Assembly (NCBI RefSeq): GCF_900113905.1
Contig: NZ_FORC01000002.1
Location: 1,244,851 to 1,308,850, forward strand
Length of the DNA: 64,000 nucleotides
DNA from: Phytopseudomonas argentinensis
Lineage (GTDB): Bacteria; Pseudomonadota; Gammaproteobacteria; Pseudomonadales; Pseudomonadaceae
Reading direction: 5' to 3'
How positions within the stretch are numbered: the stretch's first letter is position 1; every line of letters starts with the position of its first letter. Shown one piece after another: positions 47,791-56,312 of the stretch. A model generated the notes under the pieces. That model ran no database searches, had not been told where the DNA came from, and saw only the letters and a program-made list of their open reading frames with translations. Made by a program: the position numbers and the translations under genes.

Positions 47791-48288
47791 TCAGTCGAAC
47801 AGGCTGGCCTGTGGCCTGGGCACGGCGCCCTCGAGTTCCAGTAGCAGTTGCTTGCGGGGCAGGCCGCCGGCAAAGCCGGTCAGGCTGCCGTCGCGGCCGA
47901 TCACCCGGTGGCAGGGGATGATGATGCAGATGGGGTTGGCGCCATTGGCCGCGCCCACCGCGCGTACCGCCGCGGGCCGCTCGATGCGCCGGGCCAGGGC
48001 GCTGTAACTGTCGATCTTGCCGAACGGGATCTGCTGCAGGGCCTGCCAGACCGCTTGCTGGAACGGCGTGCCCCGCGGGTTGAGGCGTAGCTCGAAGCGC
48101 TGTCGCCGGCCCTCGAAGTATTCGTCGAGTTGTCGGCTGGCGTCATCGAGCTGCGAGCCAGCCTCCTGCCAGTCATCACCGATCAGCCAGGGCGTGCGCT
48201 CCACCTCCATCAACAGCTGGCGCAGACCGTGCTCGTCGCCGACCATGAACAACCGGCCAATGGGGCTTTCCTGATAGCGGTAGTACAT
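47791..48288 (-). CDS. ogt: Methylated-DNA--protein-cysteine methyltransferase Ogt
   Basis: Suicide repair enzyme transferring O6-alkyl groups from guanine (or O4 from thymine) to its own cysteine. The 165-aa protein starts MYYRYQESPIGRLFMVGDE, with the DNA-binding segment GTPFQQAVWQALQQIPFGK and ALARRIERPAAVRAVGAANGANP. The active site IIIPCHRVIGRDGSLTGFAGG has C126. A longer upstream frame runs into alkA and is not used. The start follows GGGAGGCTGAGG, two bases after the alkA stop, so the two alkylation-repair genes form one operon. Confidence 0.95.
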   Translation of the reverse strand: MYYRYQESPIGRLFMVGDEHGLRQLLMEVERTPWLIGDDWQEAGSQLDDASRQLDEYFEGRRQRFELRLNPRGTPFQQAVWQALQQIPFGKIDSYSALARRIERPAAVRAVGAANGANPICIIIPCHRVIGRDGSLTGFAGGLPRKQLLLELEGAVPRPQASLFD

Positions 48289-48290
48289 CC

Positions 48291-49169
48291 TCAGCCTCCC
48301 GAATAATTGTGCCAGAGGTGGGCCGCCGCATAGGCGCGCCACGGCCGCCAGGCTTCGGCATGCAATTGCAGCTGGCGGGCAGTGATGCCGGTGGCGCCCC
48401 AGATCGGCGCCTTGAGCAGCCCCAGGTCGCTGGCGGGAAAGGCGTCGGCATCGCCGAAGGCGCGCAAGGCGATGTATTCGGCTGTCCACGGGCCAATGCC
48501 GGGCAGGGCGCACAGGCGCTCGATCAGCTCGTCGGCGCCCTGGCTGATATCCAGGCGCAGGGCACCGCTGGCGACCTGGGCGGCGAAATGCTGCAGGGTC
48601 TGCACGCGCCTGCCGGGCATGCCGATGCCCTCGAGGTTGGCAGCGGCCAGTGCATCGGGTGTCGGAAACAGCCGGTCGATGCCAGCCGGGGCATCGACCA
48701 GCGCTTCGCCGAGCCGCGCCACCAGCCGGCCGGTGATGGTTACGGCTGCCTTGACCGTGACCTGCTGGCCGACGATGGCGCGTACCGCCTGCTCGAAGGC
48801 ATCGAACGCGGTGGGCAGGCGTAGGCCAGGGTTGCGTGCGAGCATCGCCGCGAGATGCTGATCAGCTGCGAAATGTGCAGCAATGAGCGCCGGGTCGGCA
48901 TCCAGGTCGAACATGCGACGTACCCGCTGTACCAGCTCTGGCAGGCGGGCGCTGGCCGAGCTGCTGTGCTCCAGCAGCAGGGCATCCTGGTCGGGCAGGG
49001 CGGTGACGCGAAACCAGCCGGTCACCTCGCCAAGACGAAAGCTGCGGCAATAGTCCCGCTCACCCAGGCATTCCTGCCCGGCGATGGCGCGCAGCCGGAA
49101 ATGCCCGTGGAACTGCTGCCAATCCCAGGGGGCCTGGTACGGCAGGATGATGAGTTGGCTGTCTGTCAT
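48291..49169 (-). CDS. alkA: DNA-3-methyladenine glycosylase II AlkA
   Basis: Base-excision glycosylase for alkylated purines and pyrimidines, 292 aa. The N-terminal AlkA domain starts MTDSQLIILPYQAPWDWQQF. The HhH-GPD core has AIVGQQVTVKAA, the hairpin LPGIGPWTAEYIALRAFG and the catalytic Asp in DAFPASDLGL. No Ada AraC-like domain is attached. The start is set at 49169; an upstream in-frame ATG at 49349 would add 60 unrelated residues overlapping the next promoter. First gene of alkA-ogt, divergent from the sulfatase gene. Confidence 0.93.
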   Translation of the reverse strand: MTDSQLIILPYQAPWDWQQFHGHFRLRAIAGQECLGERDYCRSFRLGEVTGWFRVTALPDQDALLLEHSSSASARLPELVQRVRRMFDLDADPALIAAHFAADQHLAAMLARNPGLRLPTAFDAFEQAVRAIVGQQVTVKAAVTITGRLVARLGEALVDAPAGIDRLFPTPDALAAANLEGIGMPGRRVQTLQHFAAQVASGALRLDISQGADELIERLCALPGIGPWTAEYIALRAFGDADAFPASDLGLLKAPIWGATGITARQLQLHAEAWRPWRAYAAAHLWHNYSGG

Positions 49170-49347
49170 GCCTCGACGATAACCCCAGGGGGCTGCCTTG
49201 TCAGCGTGAAAGTGACTTTCAAACCGGCGCCACAGGCACTGAGAACTCTTCGCGACAAAATTTTCACATCCGAACCTACAGACTGCCGCGGCGCCGTTCG
49301 CCGAAGTAGGCGAGCTTGCGCTAAATGCCTCTTGCGGATGATCGAAC

Positions 49348-51426
49348 ATGACCCCTACAGCAGTTCAGGGCAGCCCTTTTACCCCCTCCAAGCCGTTACG
49401 CAGCCAGTTGCGCTTCACCCTGTTCAGCGGCCTGGCATTGCTGGTGATGTACACCCTGCTGCGCGTCGCCATGCTGGTCTACAACCGCGAGCTGATCGGC
49501 GATACGCCGGCCGCCGCATTCGTCGAGGCGTTTTACAACGGCCTGCGCTTCGACCTGCGCGTGGTGGTCTACGCCTGTGCGCCGCTGTTGATCGCCTTGC
49601 TCAGTACTCGCGCCATGTGCGCGCGTATTTGGCAACGTATCTGGCTGACCGGCTTCGCCAGCCTGACGCTGTTTCTCGGCCTGGCCGAACTGGATTTCTA
49701 CAAGGAATTCCACCAGCGCCTGAACAGCCTGGTGTTTCAGTACCTGCAGGAAGACCAGGCCACGGTGATGAGCATGCTCTGGAACGGTTTTCCGGTGGCG
49801 CGTTACCTGGTCGCCTGGTTCGTCATCACCGGCCTGCTGTGGTGGATGTTCAGCCGCTTCGATCGTGCCAGCCGCGGCCAGGTGCCAGCCGGTGCCGGCG
49901 GCGCGCGGCCGGTGGTGGCCTGGTACTGGCGCGTGGCGGTGTTCTTCCTGTGTCTGCTGATCGCGGTGATCGCCGCCCGTGGCCACCTGCGCCAGGGCCC
50001 GCCGTTGCGCTGGGGCGATGCCTACACCACCGACTCGATGTTCGCCAATCAGCTGGGCCTCAATGGCACCCTGACCCTGTTCACCGCCGCCCAGGCGACC
50101 TTTGGCCCGCACCGTGACAACACCTGGCAATCGACCATGGAAGACGGGCAGGCCCGGCAGATCACCCGCGACATGCTGCTCACCGCGCAGGACCAACTGG
50201 TCGATGCCGACGGCGCCGCGGTCCGCCGCGTGTACACACCGCCGAGCGACAAGACCCTGCCGATCCGCAACGTGGTGGTCATCCTGATGGAAAGCTTCGC
50301 CGGGCACTCGGTGGGCGCCCTCGGCGCGCCGGGCAACATCACCCCGTATTTCGACAAGCTGAGCCGGGAAGGGCTGTTGTTCGACCGCTTCTTCTCCAAC
50401 GGCACCCACACCCACCAAGGCATGTTCGCCACCATGGCGTGCTTTCCCAACCTGCCGGGCTTCGAGTACCTGATGCGTACGCCGGAAGGCGCCCACAAGT
50501 TTTCCGGCTTGCCACAGCTGCTCGGCGCCCGGGGCTACGACAACCTGTATGTCTACAACGGCAATTTCCAGTGGGACAACCAGTCAGGTTTCTTCAGCAA
50601 CCAGGGCATGACCCGCTTCATCGGCCGCGAGGATTTCGTCGACCCGGTGTTCATGGACCCGACCTGGGGCGTATCCGACCAGGACATGTTCGACCGCGGT
50701 GCCCTGGAACTGAAGACCAACTACGGTGATAAACCCTTCTACGCGCTGCTGCAGACCCTCTCCAACCACACACCCTACGCACTGCCCAAGGACCTTCCAG
50801 TCGAGCCGGTGATGATCAACGGCAAGGAGGATCTGCACCGCACCGCCATGCGCTATTCGGACTGGGCGCTGGGGCAGTTTTTCGAAAAGGCGCGCAAGGA
50901 GCCGTATTTCAACCAGACCCTGTTCGTGGTGGTGGGCGACCATGGCTTTGGCGGTTTCGACCAAGTCACCGAGATGGATCTGCAGCGCTTCAACGTGCCG
51001 CTGCTGCTGATCGCGCCGGGCATTCAGGAGAAATTCGGCAAGGTCAGCCATACCGTCGGCACCCAGGTGGATATCGTGCCGACCATCATGGGCCGCTTGG
51101 GGGGCGACGTACGTCATCAGTGCTGGGGGCGCGATCTGCTCAACCTGCCTGAAGGCGATGGTGGCGTGGGGGTGATCAAGCCGTCAGGCGGCGACCAAAC
51201 CGTGGCGATCGTCACCGCCGAGCAGGTGCTGGTGCAGCCCAAGGGTTTCGAGCCACGGCTATACCGCTATCAATTGGGGGCGAAGCCGACTGCCACGCGT
51301 ATAGAGGGGCCCGTGGACGAGACATTGAAGAAACGCATGGAAGGCTTCCTGCAAACGGCTACCAAGAGTTTGCTGGACAACACCGCAGGCGTGGTGGATG
51401 GCGTGCCGGATAAACCGCAGCCCTGA
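49348..51426 (+). CDS. LTA synthase/OpgB-like membrane sulfatase
   Basis: 692-aa inner-membrane protein with about five N-terminal helices (residues 20-215) and a periplasmic sulfatase/alkaline-phosphatase-type domain (about 290-640). The catalytic region starts NVVVILMESFAGHSVGALGAPGNITPYFD, then SNGTHTHQGMFAT with the nucleophile Thr, VVGDHGFGG and YRYQLG. Gram-negative relatives transfer phosphoglycerol or phosphoethanolamine to glucans or lipids; OpgB acts on osmoregulated glucans. The specific acceptor here is unknown. The gene is shared by many pseudomonads at this site. Confidence 0.88.
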   Translation: MTPTAVQGSPFTPSKPLRSQLRFTLFSGLALLVMYTLLRVAMLVYNRELIGDTPAAAFVEAFYNGLRFDLRVVVYACAPLLIALLSTRAMCARIWQRIWLTGFASLTLFLGLAELDFYKEFHQRLNSLVFQYLQEDQATVMSMLWNGFPVARYLVAWFVITGLLWWMFSRFDRASRGQVPAGAGGARPVVAWYWRVAVFFLCLLIAVIAARGHLRQGPPLRWGDAYTTDSMFANQLGLNGTLTLFTAAQATFGPHRDNTWQSTMEDGQARQITRDMLLTAQDQLVDADGAAVRRVYTPPSDKTLPIRNVVVILMESFAGHSVGALGAPGNITPYFDKLSREGLLFDRFFSNGTHTHQGMFATMACFPNLPGFEYLMRTPEGAHKFSGLPQLLGARGYDNLYVYNGNFQWDNQSGFFSNQGMTRFIGREDFVDPVFMDPTWGVSDQDMFDRGALELKTNYGDKPFYALLQTLSNHTPYALPKDLPVEPVMINGKEDLHRTAMRYSDWALGQFFEKARKEPYFNQTLFVVVGDHGFGGFDQVTEMDLQRFNVPLLLIAPGIQEKFGKVSHTVGTQVDIVPTIMGRLGGDVRHQCWGRDLLNLPEGDGGVGVIKPSGGDQTVAIVTAEQVLVQPKGFEPRLYRYQLGAKPTATRIEGPVDETLKKRMEGFLQTATKSLLDNTAGVVDGVPDKPQP

Positions 51427-51437
51427 AACATATAAAA

Positions 51438-51466
51438 AAACCGGCGCCTGGCGCCGGTTTCTTTTT
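51438..51466. terminator. Bidirectional Rho-independent terminator
   Basis: AAACCGGCGC and GCGCCGGTTT form a perfect stem around CTG. A-run and T-run tails on the two sides allow termination of both the sulfatase gene (plus) and the lipoprotein gene (minus). Confidence 0.92.
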
Positions 51467-51475
51467 TAGAACGAT

Positions 51476-52063
51476 TTAGCTGCAGCCTTCGACGTAGAAC
51501 ACCGCCGGCGGCACGCCAATGCGCCAGCGCGTCACCACGCCGTCGGGATCGGTTTCGAAGACCATTCGCGCTTCGCTATCGATATAGGGCGTGACGATGA
51601 AATCCGTCGCGCCTTCTACATACTTGTTGGGCTGCTCTTCGTAACGGCCCGGGTAGGTGGCGCGAATCTGCTGGGCGCTACTGCCCACCTGCAGGCCGCG
51701 AGGCGCCTTGCGTTCGCGGCTGTCGATGTCGTAACGCACGAACTGGCCGTTCTCGAGCATGAACGAGGTGCCGAAGCCCTTGGCCGGGCGCGGGTCCTGG
51801 AACAGCTGACGGCAGCTGTCCGAGCCACCGCCGTCACGCAGCGAGCCCTTCCAGGCCGCGCGCACGGCCGTTTCGTCGCTGCCGAAGCGGGCGCTGGCAA
51901 AGCCGGCGAAGGGACTGAGATCCTCCTTTTCCTGCAGCTTGGGCGGGCTGCTCTGGGCGGCGGAGGCGGTTTTGGCGGGGGTATTGCTGGCGTCGCTGCA
52001 GGCGCTCAGCGCCAGAATACTGGTGATCACAACAGCGGAAATTGAAAGCGTACGGTTCGCCAT
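51476..52063 (-). CDS. Hypothetical lipoprotein
   Basis: 195-aa predicted outer-membrane lipoprotein. The signal peptide ends in the lipobox ILALSAC, with acylation at about Cys22, followed by SDASNTPAKTASAAQSS, a flexible linker. The mature domain (about 50-195) has no recognised family but contains LQVGSSAQQIRATYPGRYEE, a pattern seen in substrate-like SmpA/OmlA-related or DUF lectin-like modules. Residue +2 is Ser, which favours transport to the outer membrane. It is convergent with the sulfatase gene and shares its terminator. Confidence 0.8.
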   Translation of the reverse strand: MANRTLSISAVVITSILALSACSDASNTPAKTASAAQSSPPKLQEKEDLSPFAGFASARFGSDETAVRAAWKGSLRDGGGSDSCRQLFQDPRPAKGFGTSFMLENGQFVRYDIDSRERKAPRGLQVGSSAQQIRATYPGRYEEQPNKYVEGATDFIVTPYIDSEARMVFETDPDGVVTRWRIGVPPAVFYVEGCS

Positions 52064-52208
52064 GAAAATCCAACCTTCCTCTCGAATGGGAACGGCCGCA
52101 CGAATGTACGGCCGGATCTGTCAGGGCATGAGACCGGTTGACTCGAGGCATTTGCATGCCGGGTGTGTGGTGCCGACCCGCTGCGGATGCGGGTCTAGCG
52201 TCGCGGCC

Positions 52209-52487
52209 TCATGCTGCGTGGCATTTGGCCACATTTTCCGGAAAAAGATCCCGGCTTTTATTCAGATGCTGATCGACCAGCCACTTGCCATGGGCAATGG
52301 AGGCCCGCTGGGCCTTGGTCAGGTCATCGAGAAAGGCAAGGTTGAGTGGCAGCGGCAGGCGCCGCGTGGTGCGCCCGTCAGGGGCAGTGACGCGGCAGCC
52401 ACCGGCCCAGGGTGTGGGAATGCCCGGGTGCTCCATGACTTCGGCACTGATGTGATGATCGCGGTAGGTGCATTGCAGGGTACTCAT
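52209..52487 (-). CDS. Hypothetical small cytoplasmic protein (92 aa)
   Basis: Not recognised by family. It starts MSTLQCTYRDHHISAEVMEHPG and contains GGCRVTAPDGRTTRRLPLPLNLAFLDDLTKAQRASIAHGKWLVDQHL. This has the look of a small DUF with a beta sheet and C-terminal helices. The start at 52487 follows CGAGG with good spacing; a TTG two codons upstream is possible. It has no signal peptide. Its length, codon usage and ribosome binding site support a real gene. Flanking genes are unrelated. Confidence 0.65.
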   Translation of the reverse strand: MSTLQCTYRDHHISAEVMEHPGIPTPWAGGCRVTAPDGRTTRRLPLPLNLAFLDDLTKAQRASIAHGKWLVDQHLNKSRDLFPENVAKCHAA

Positions 52488-52813
52488 GGCCAATACCTCG
52501 TGTGTCTGGCCCGCAGAGGCAGCACGAAGATCCTGCCGCCGCCAGCGGGCGTGGCTTCACCCTTGGATATAGCACGGCAGCACTGGCTGGCGCGGCAGGC
52601 CGACGAGCTGTAGGTGAAGATTAGTGGGATGACCCGCAGCGCGCCGCGGTCTATGCTTTGAGGGCGTGCTGCGCAAACCGCATGCGCGTCTTCAGACCCA
52701 GCTCGTACCAGGGGCCCAGGCCCGCGTGTCATCACGGTGCGCCGTGTGTTGCATGTTGAGACAGATCGCCGGTTCCACGGCGTATCAATTTCCTCGTCCG
52801 ATGGAGATCAACT
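52488..52813. other. Intergenic gap without recognised features
   Basis: About 326 bp between the small reverse gene and the RraB-family gene. Short open frames occur on both strands but have no ribosome binding sites or family signal. No RNA gene, repeat or strong promoter was seen. AGATCAACT before 52814 gives the RraB gene only a weak GGAG at 52803-52806. Confidence 0.5.
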
Positions 52814-53161
52814 ATGAGCACGATTCTGCACGAAGATGTTGGTAGCGGCATTTTGCGTCGAATGAAGGAAGGCGGGTTCGATTTCGCCAGCGTTCACCCC
52901 ATCGAGTTCTACGCGATTTTCCCCGATCGGGCTCGCGCCCTGAAAGCCACCCATAACTTTCGCGGCGAAAGCCTGCATGCCCAGGTTACCGAGCGTGATG
53001 AAGGTGACTGGTATCTGCAGGTCAGCAAGGTCATGCATGTGACCCCGGCGGGTATTGGCGATTTTTCGCAGGATCTTGAGTCGGTGGTGATCCCCTTGGG
53101 CGGCGAGCTCGACGGCTGGGGCGTTACCCAGCAGCTGAGCCGCGCCAGCCGCCAGGATTAG
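52814..53161 (+). CDS. RraB-family ribonuclease E inhibitor-like protein
   Basis: 115-aa protein with the RraB ferredoxin-like fold pattern: MSTILHEDVGSGILRRMKEGGFDFASVHPIEFYAIFPD, then LHAQVTERDEGDWYLQVSKVMHVT and IGDFSQDLESVVIPLGGELDGWGV. The last segment, with GGELDGWG, is the clearest family mark. E. coli RraB binds RNase E and shifts mRNA decay, but the Pseudomonas family members are shorter and their targets are unproven. TGGAG lies upstream. It is monocistronic. Confidence 0.85.
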   Translation: MSTILHEDVGSGILRRMKEGGFDFASVHPIEFYAIFPDRARALKATHNFRGESLHAQVTERDEGDWYLQVSKVMHVTPAGIGDFSQDLESVVIPLGGELDGWGVTQQLSRASRQD

Positions 53162-53173
53162 CGGCAATCGGGG

Positions 53174-53494
53174 TTACAGGCCTTTTTCCCAGAGCGTCAC
53201 CAGATCCCGAGGAGCCTGCTCCTCGGGAACGTGCAAGACCAGTTCCTGTTCCTGCGCACGCCGTGCGCAAGCCTGCAGCTCGATGCGATAGAAACGCTGG
53301 TCCCCGCGACCGGCCTGGTTGCTGGCAACCGGCAGGCAGGCTTCGAGCAGCGAGCAGACGTGCCCTCGCTGATCCGCATCGCATTGGGCAAAGTCGATCT
53401 CCCGTGGCCGGCTCAGCGCGGCAATTGCCGCAAAGCCACCCTGGCGGGAGATGCGCACTCGCGCGGCGTCGCTCAAGGGGGGCAGCTTGTTCAT
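53174..53494 (-). CDS. Emfourin-type protealysin inhibitor
   Basis: 106-aa cytoplasmic protein. It starts MNKLPPLSDAARVRISRQGGFAAIAALSRPREIDFAQ and ends LVLHVPEEQAPRDLVTLWEKGL, matching the emfourin family, slow tight-binding inhibitors of protealysin-like M4 proteases. RISRQGGFAAI is the conserved region. The gene overlaps the protease gene by 4 bp and lies directly downstream, as in Serratia. The pair suggests control of an intracellular or secreted protease without a classical signal peptide. Confidence 0.85.
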   Translation of the reverse strand: MNKLPPLSDAARVRISRQGGFAAIAALSRPREIDFAQCDADQRGHVCSLLEACLPVASNQAGRGDQRFYRIELQACARRAQEQELVLHVPEEQAPRDLVTLWEKGL

Positions 53495-54534
53495 GGTTGG
53501 CCACTCTGCACGCCCACGTCACTCCAGGCAGTGGCCACGGCCATGGCTTGCGCAGACCCCTGGCCGAAGCGCTGTTGCGCGTGGTCCACGCACAGGCGCG
53601 CGAAGTCTGTGAAATCGGCATCATTGGCCAGACGCTCGTCACACAGGGTGTCATACCATACCGGCCCGGCTTGTTCCCAGGCATGGCCGCCCAGGGCCTT
53701 GGCAGCGAGATAGAAGGCGCGATTGGCAATGCCCGAGTTGATATGTACACCGCCGTTGTCCTCGCGGGTGTGCACGAATTCGCGCATATGGGCCGGTTGT
53801 GGGTCCTTGCCCAGTAACGGATCGTCGTAGGCGCTGCCGGGCGCCGCCATGGAGCGCAGGCCCTTGCCATTGATCGACTCGGTCAGCAGGCCGGCGCCGA
53901 TGATCCAATCCGACTGCTCGACACTCTGCTGCAGCGCGTACTGTTTGGTGAGAATGCCGAATACATCGGAGAGCGACTCGTTGAGGGCGCCGGACTGGTT
54001 GGCATAGACCAGCGCCGCCTCACTGTCGATGACGCCGTGGGTGAGTTCATGAGCGACCACGTCCAGGGCAATGGTGAAACGGTTGAATATCTCGCCGTCA
54101 CCGTCGCCGAAGACCATCTGCTCGCCATTCCAGAATGCGTTTTCATAGCGCTGGCCGTAATGCACGGTACCGATCAGCGGGATGCCCTGACCGTCGATGG
54201 AGTGACGGCCGAGCACTTCCCAGAAGAACCGGTAGGTGGCGCCCAGGGCCTCGTAGGCTTCATCAACAGATGGGTCTCCAGAGGCCGGTTGCCCCTCGGC
54301 GCGGACCAGCTGGCCGGGCAACTGGGTCTGTTGCCCGGCATCATGGATGCTGCGCTCAGGCTGCCCGGCAAGCATGGCCTGGCGAGCCTGCAAGGTGCTC
54401 AAGCGCGGCTTGCCATTGTTGTGCCGCAGCGCGCTGACGTGCTGCAGGGTGTTGCGTGCGCAGTCGCGCTGGCGCTCGGAGCCGTGGCCGATGATGCGGT
54501 CGAGGATGTAGGGCGGTATCAGGCAGCTGTTCAT
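53491..54534 (-). CDS. Protealysin-like M4 metalloprotease
   Basis: 347-aa zinc protease of the thermolysin family. It has no Sec signal. The short propeptide (about 1-50) begins CLIPPYILDRII, the PPxxL-type element of protealysin precursors. The active site is H162-E163-L-T-H166, E186 in NESLSD is the third zinc ligand, and GGVHINSGIANRAFYL contains the transition-state His. Such enzymes cleave actin or act in host or bacterial interactions in Serratia and may be exported through non-classical routes. It is translationally coupled to its emfourin-type inhibitor. Confidence 0.92.
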   Translation of the reverse strand: MNSCLIPPYILDRIIGHGSERQRDCARNTLQHVSALRHNNGKPRLSTLQARQAMLAGQPERSIHDAGQQTQLPGQLVRAEGQPASGDPSVDEAYEALGATYRFFWEVLGRHSIDGQGIPLIGTVHYGQRYENAFWNGEQMVFGDGDGEIFNRFTIALDVVAHELTHGVIDSEAALVYANQSGALNESLSDVFGILTKQYALQQSVEQSDWIIGAGLLTESINGKGLRSMAAPGSAYDDPLLGKDPQPAHMREFVHTREDNGGVHINSGIANRAFYLAAKALGGHAWEQAGPVWYDTLCDERLANDADFTDFARLCVDHAQQRFGQGSAQAMAVATAWSDVGVQSGQP

Positions 54535-54780
54535 CGTGCATTCCTTGTCCAGGTGTGAGTGTCGGCCAGGTCAACAGAGGGCCTCTCCAGTTGGGAACGC
54601 TAAGCACTGGCAATGTTTCTCCAACCCGGAAATTTCTGGACAAAAGGGCCTGACAGAAAAGTGCAATGCTTTGCCGCCTCGTCTGTCTGAACATCCATAG
54701 GGGCAGATGGCCACGTGTCGCCTCCCTCGACGGCGGCATGCCAGCAGATCGCGCAGGCCGCCGTCTCCGCCGCTCCATCG

Positions 54781-54797
54781 TGCTTCAATCTGGTGCT
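54781..54797 (+). promoter_or_regulatory. Candidate NtrC enhancer site
   Basis: TGCTTC-AATCT-GGTGCT matches the NtrC consensus TGCACC-N5-GGTGCA at 9 of 12 positions. It lies 52 bp upstream of a sigma-54 -24 element, with an IHF-type site between, the typical enhancer arrangement. Binding inferred. Confidence 0.5.
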
Positions 54798-54817
54798 TTG
54801 TTGTTCAGGTTGCAAAG

Positions 54818-54830
54818 TAAGAAATTGATT
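54818..54830 (-). promoter_or_regulatory. IHF consensus site in the sigma-54 promoter
   Basis: On the minus strand AATCAA-TTTC-TTA matches the IHF consensus WATCAA-N4-TTR exactly. It lies between the NtrC-like site and the -24/-12 promoter, where IHF bends DNA to bring activator and polymerase together. Confidence 0.6.
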
Positions 54831-54848
54831 TTAAAGGAATAATTTCGC

Positions 54849-54864
54849 TGGCTCGACGCTTGCA
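54849..54864 (+). promoter_or_regulatory. Sigma-54 (RpoN) -24/-12 promoter
   Basis: TGGCTCG-N4-TTGCA with GG-N10-GC spacing matches the RpoN consensus TGGCACG-N4-TTGCW, only one base off. It is about 37 bp upstream of the ATP-grasp gene. Together with the NtrC-like and IHF sites it predicts nitrogen-limitation control of the operon. This accounts for most of the 366-bp gap 54535-54900. Confidence 0.8.
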
Positions 54865-54900
54865 GCGTGCGGGTTGAACTGGGCTTGCAAGGAGTACGGC

Positions 54901-56310
54901 ATGACCCGCACCTTTTACGATGAAATGCATCTGCCGGACGGCACCTGCCGCACGCACTACCAGGCCTTTGCTCGCTGGCTGCACGACACCCCTAAGGATC
55001 TGCTGGATCAGCGTCGCCGCGAAGCGGATCTGCTGTTTCATCGCGCGGGCATCACCTTCACGCTTTACGGTGACGCACAAGGCACCGAGCGGCTGATCCC
55101 CTTCGACATCATCCCGCGCAGCATCCCGGCCAGCGAGTGGCGCATCGTCGAGCGTGGCTGCATCCAGCGAGTACAGGCGCTGAACATGTTCCTGGCCGAT
55201 CTCTATCATGACCAGCGCATCATCAAGGCCGGGCTGATTCCGGCCGAGCAGGTGCTGGCCAACGAGGCTTATCAACTGGCCATGCAGGGCCTCGATCTGC
55301 ACCGTGACCTGTACGCACAGATTGCCGGTGTCGATCTGGTACGTGATGGCGACGGCACCTATTACGTGCTCGAGGACAACCTACGCACCCCCAGCGGTGT
55401 GAGCTATATGCTCGAAGACCGCAAGATGATGATGCGCCTGTTCCCCGAACTGTTCGCCAACCAGCGTATCGCGCCCATCGATCATTACCCCAGCCTGCTG
55501 CTCGACACCCTGAAAAGCTCAAGCCCGCTCGACAACCCCACCGTGGTGGTGCTGACGCCGGGACGCTTCAACAGTGCCTACTTCGAGCATGCCTTCCTGG
55601 CTCGGGAAATGGGCGTCGAACTGGTCGAGGGCGCCGACCTGTTCGTGCGCGACGACAAGCTGTTCATGCGCACCACGGCAGGCGCCAGGCAGGTCGATGT
55701 GGTGTACCGACGCCTGGACGACGGCTTTCTTGATCCGCTGGCCTTCAACCCGGAGTCGATGCTCGGCGTGCCCGGGCTGTTGTCGACCTATCGCTCGGGC
55801 AACGTGGTGCTGGCCAATGCCATCGGCACGGGGGTGGCGGACGACAAGTCGATCTACCCCTATGTCGGCGAGATGATCCGCTTCTATTTGGATGAAGAGC
55901 CGATCCTCAAGAACGTACCGACCTGGCAATGCCGCAAACCCAGCGAGCTGTCCCACGTGCTGGCCAACCTCAAGGACCTGGTGGTCAAGGAGACCCAAGG
56001 CTCGGGCGGCTACGGCATGCTGGTTGGGCCGGCGGCCAGCAATGCGGAGATCGAAGCATTCCGCCTGCGCCTGATCGCCAGGCCGGACGCCTATATCGCC
56101 CAGCCGACCCTGTGCCTGTCTACCTGCCCGACATTCGTCGAAAACGGCATCGCGCCGCGGCATATCGACCTGCGCCCATTCGTGCTGACCGGCAAGGAAA
56201 CGCGCATCGTACCCGGCGGCCTGACCCGGGTGGCGCTGCGCGAAGGCTCACTGGTGGTCAACTCGTCCCAGGGCGGCGGTACCAAGGACACCTGGGTGGT
56301 GGAGGACTGA
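54901..56310 (+). CDS. Circularly permuted type 2 ATP-grasp protein
   Basis: 469-aa enzyme of the CP-ATP-grasp (DUF404/DUF407) family. Conserved stretches include LPFDIIPRSIPASEWRIVERGCIQRVQALNMFL, the ATP-site DLVRDGDGTYYVLEDNLRTPSGVSYMLEDR, VDVVYRRLDDGFLDPL and VKETQGSGGYGMLVGP. ATP-grasp enzymes ligate a carboxylate to an amine or thiol through acyl-phosphate. Substrate and product here are unknown, possibly a peptide or modified amino acid. AAGGAG precedes the ATG, chosen over an ATG at 54874. It is the first gene of a three-gene unit and follows a sigma-54 promoter. Confidence 0.92.
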   Translation: MTRTFYDEMHLPDGTCRTHYQAFARWLHDTPKDLLDQRRREADLLFHRAGITFTLYGDAQGTERLIPFDIIPRSIPASEWRIVERGCIQRVQALNMFLADLYHDQRIIKAGLIPAEQVLANEAYQLAMQGLDLHRDLYAQIAGVDLVRDGDGTYYVLEDNLRTPSGVSYMLEDRKMMMRLFPELFANQRIAPIDHYPSLLLDTLKSSSPLDNPTVVVLTPGRFNSAYFEHAFLAREMGVELVEGADLFVRDDKLFMRTTAGARQVDVVYRRLDDGFLDPLAFNPESMLGVPGLLSTYRSGNVVLANAIGTGVADDKSIYPYVGEMIRFYLDEEPILKNVPTWQCRKPSELSHVLANLKDLVVKETQGSGGYGMLVGPAASNAEIEAFRLRLIARPDAYIAQPTLCLSTCPTFVENGIAPRHIDLRPFVLTGKETRIVPGGLTRVALREGSLVVNSSQGGGTKDTWVVED

Positions 56311-56312
56311 GT

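Noticed and set aside
52484..52735. 83-codon reverse frame
   Set aside because: It overlaps the start of a better-supported gene, has no ribosome binding site and no recognisable domain.
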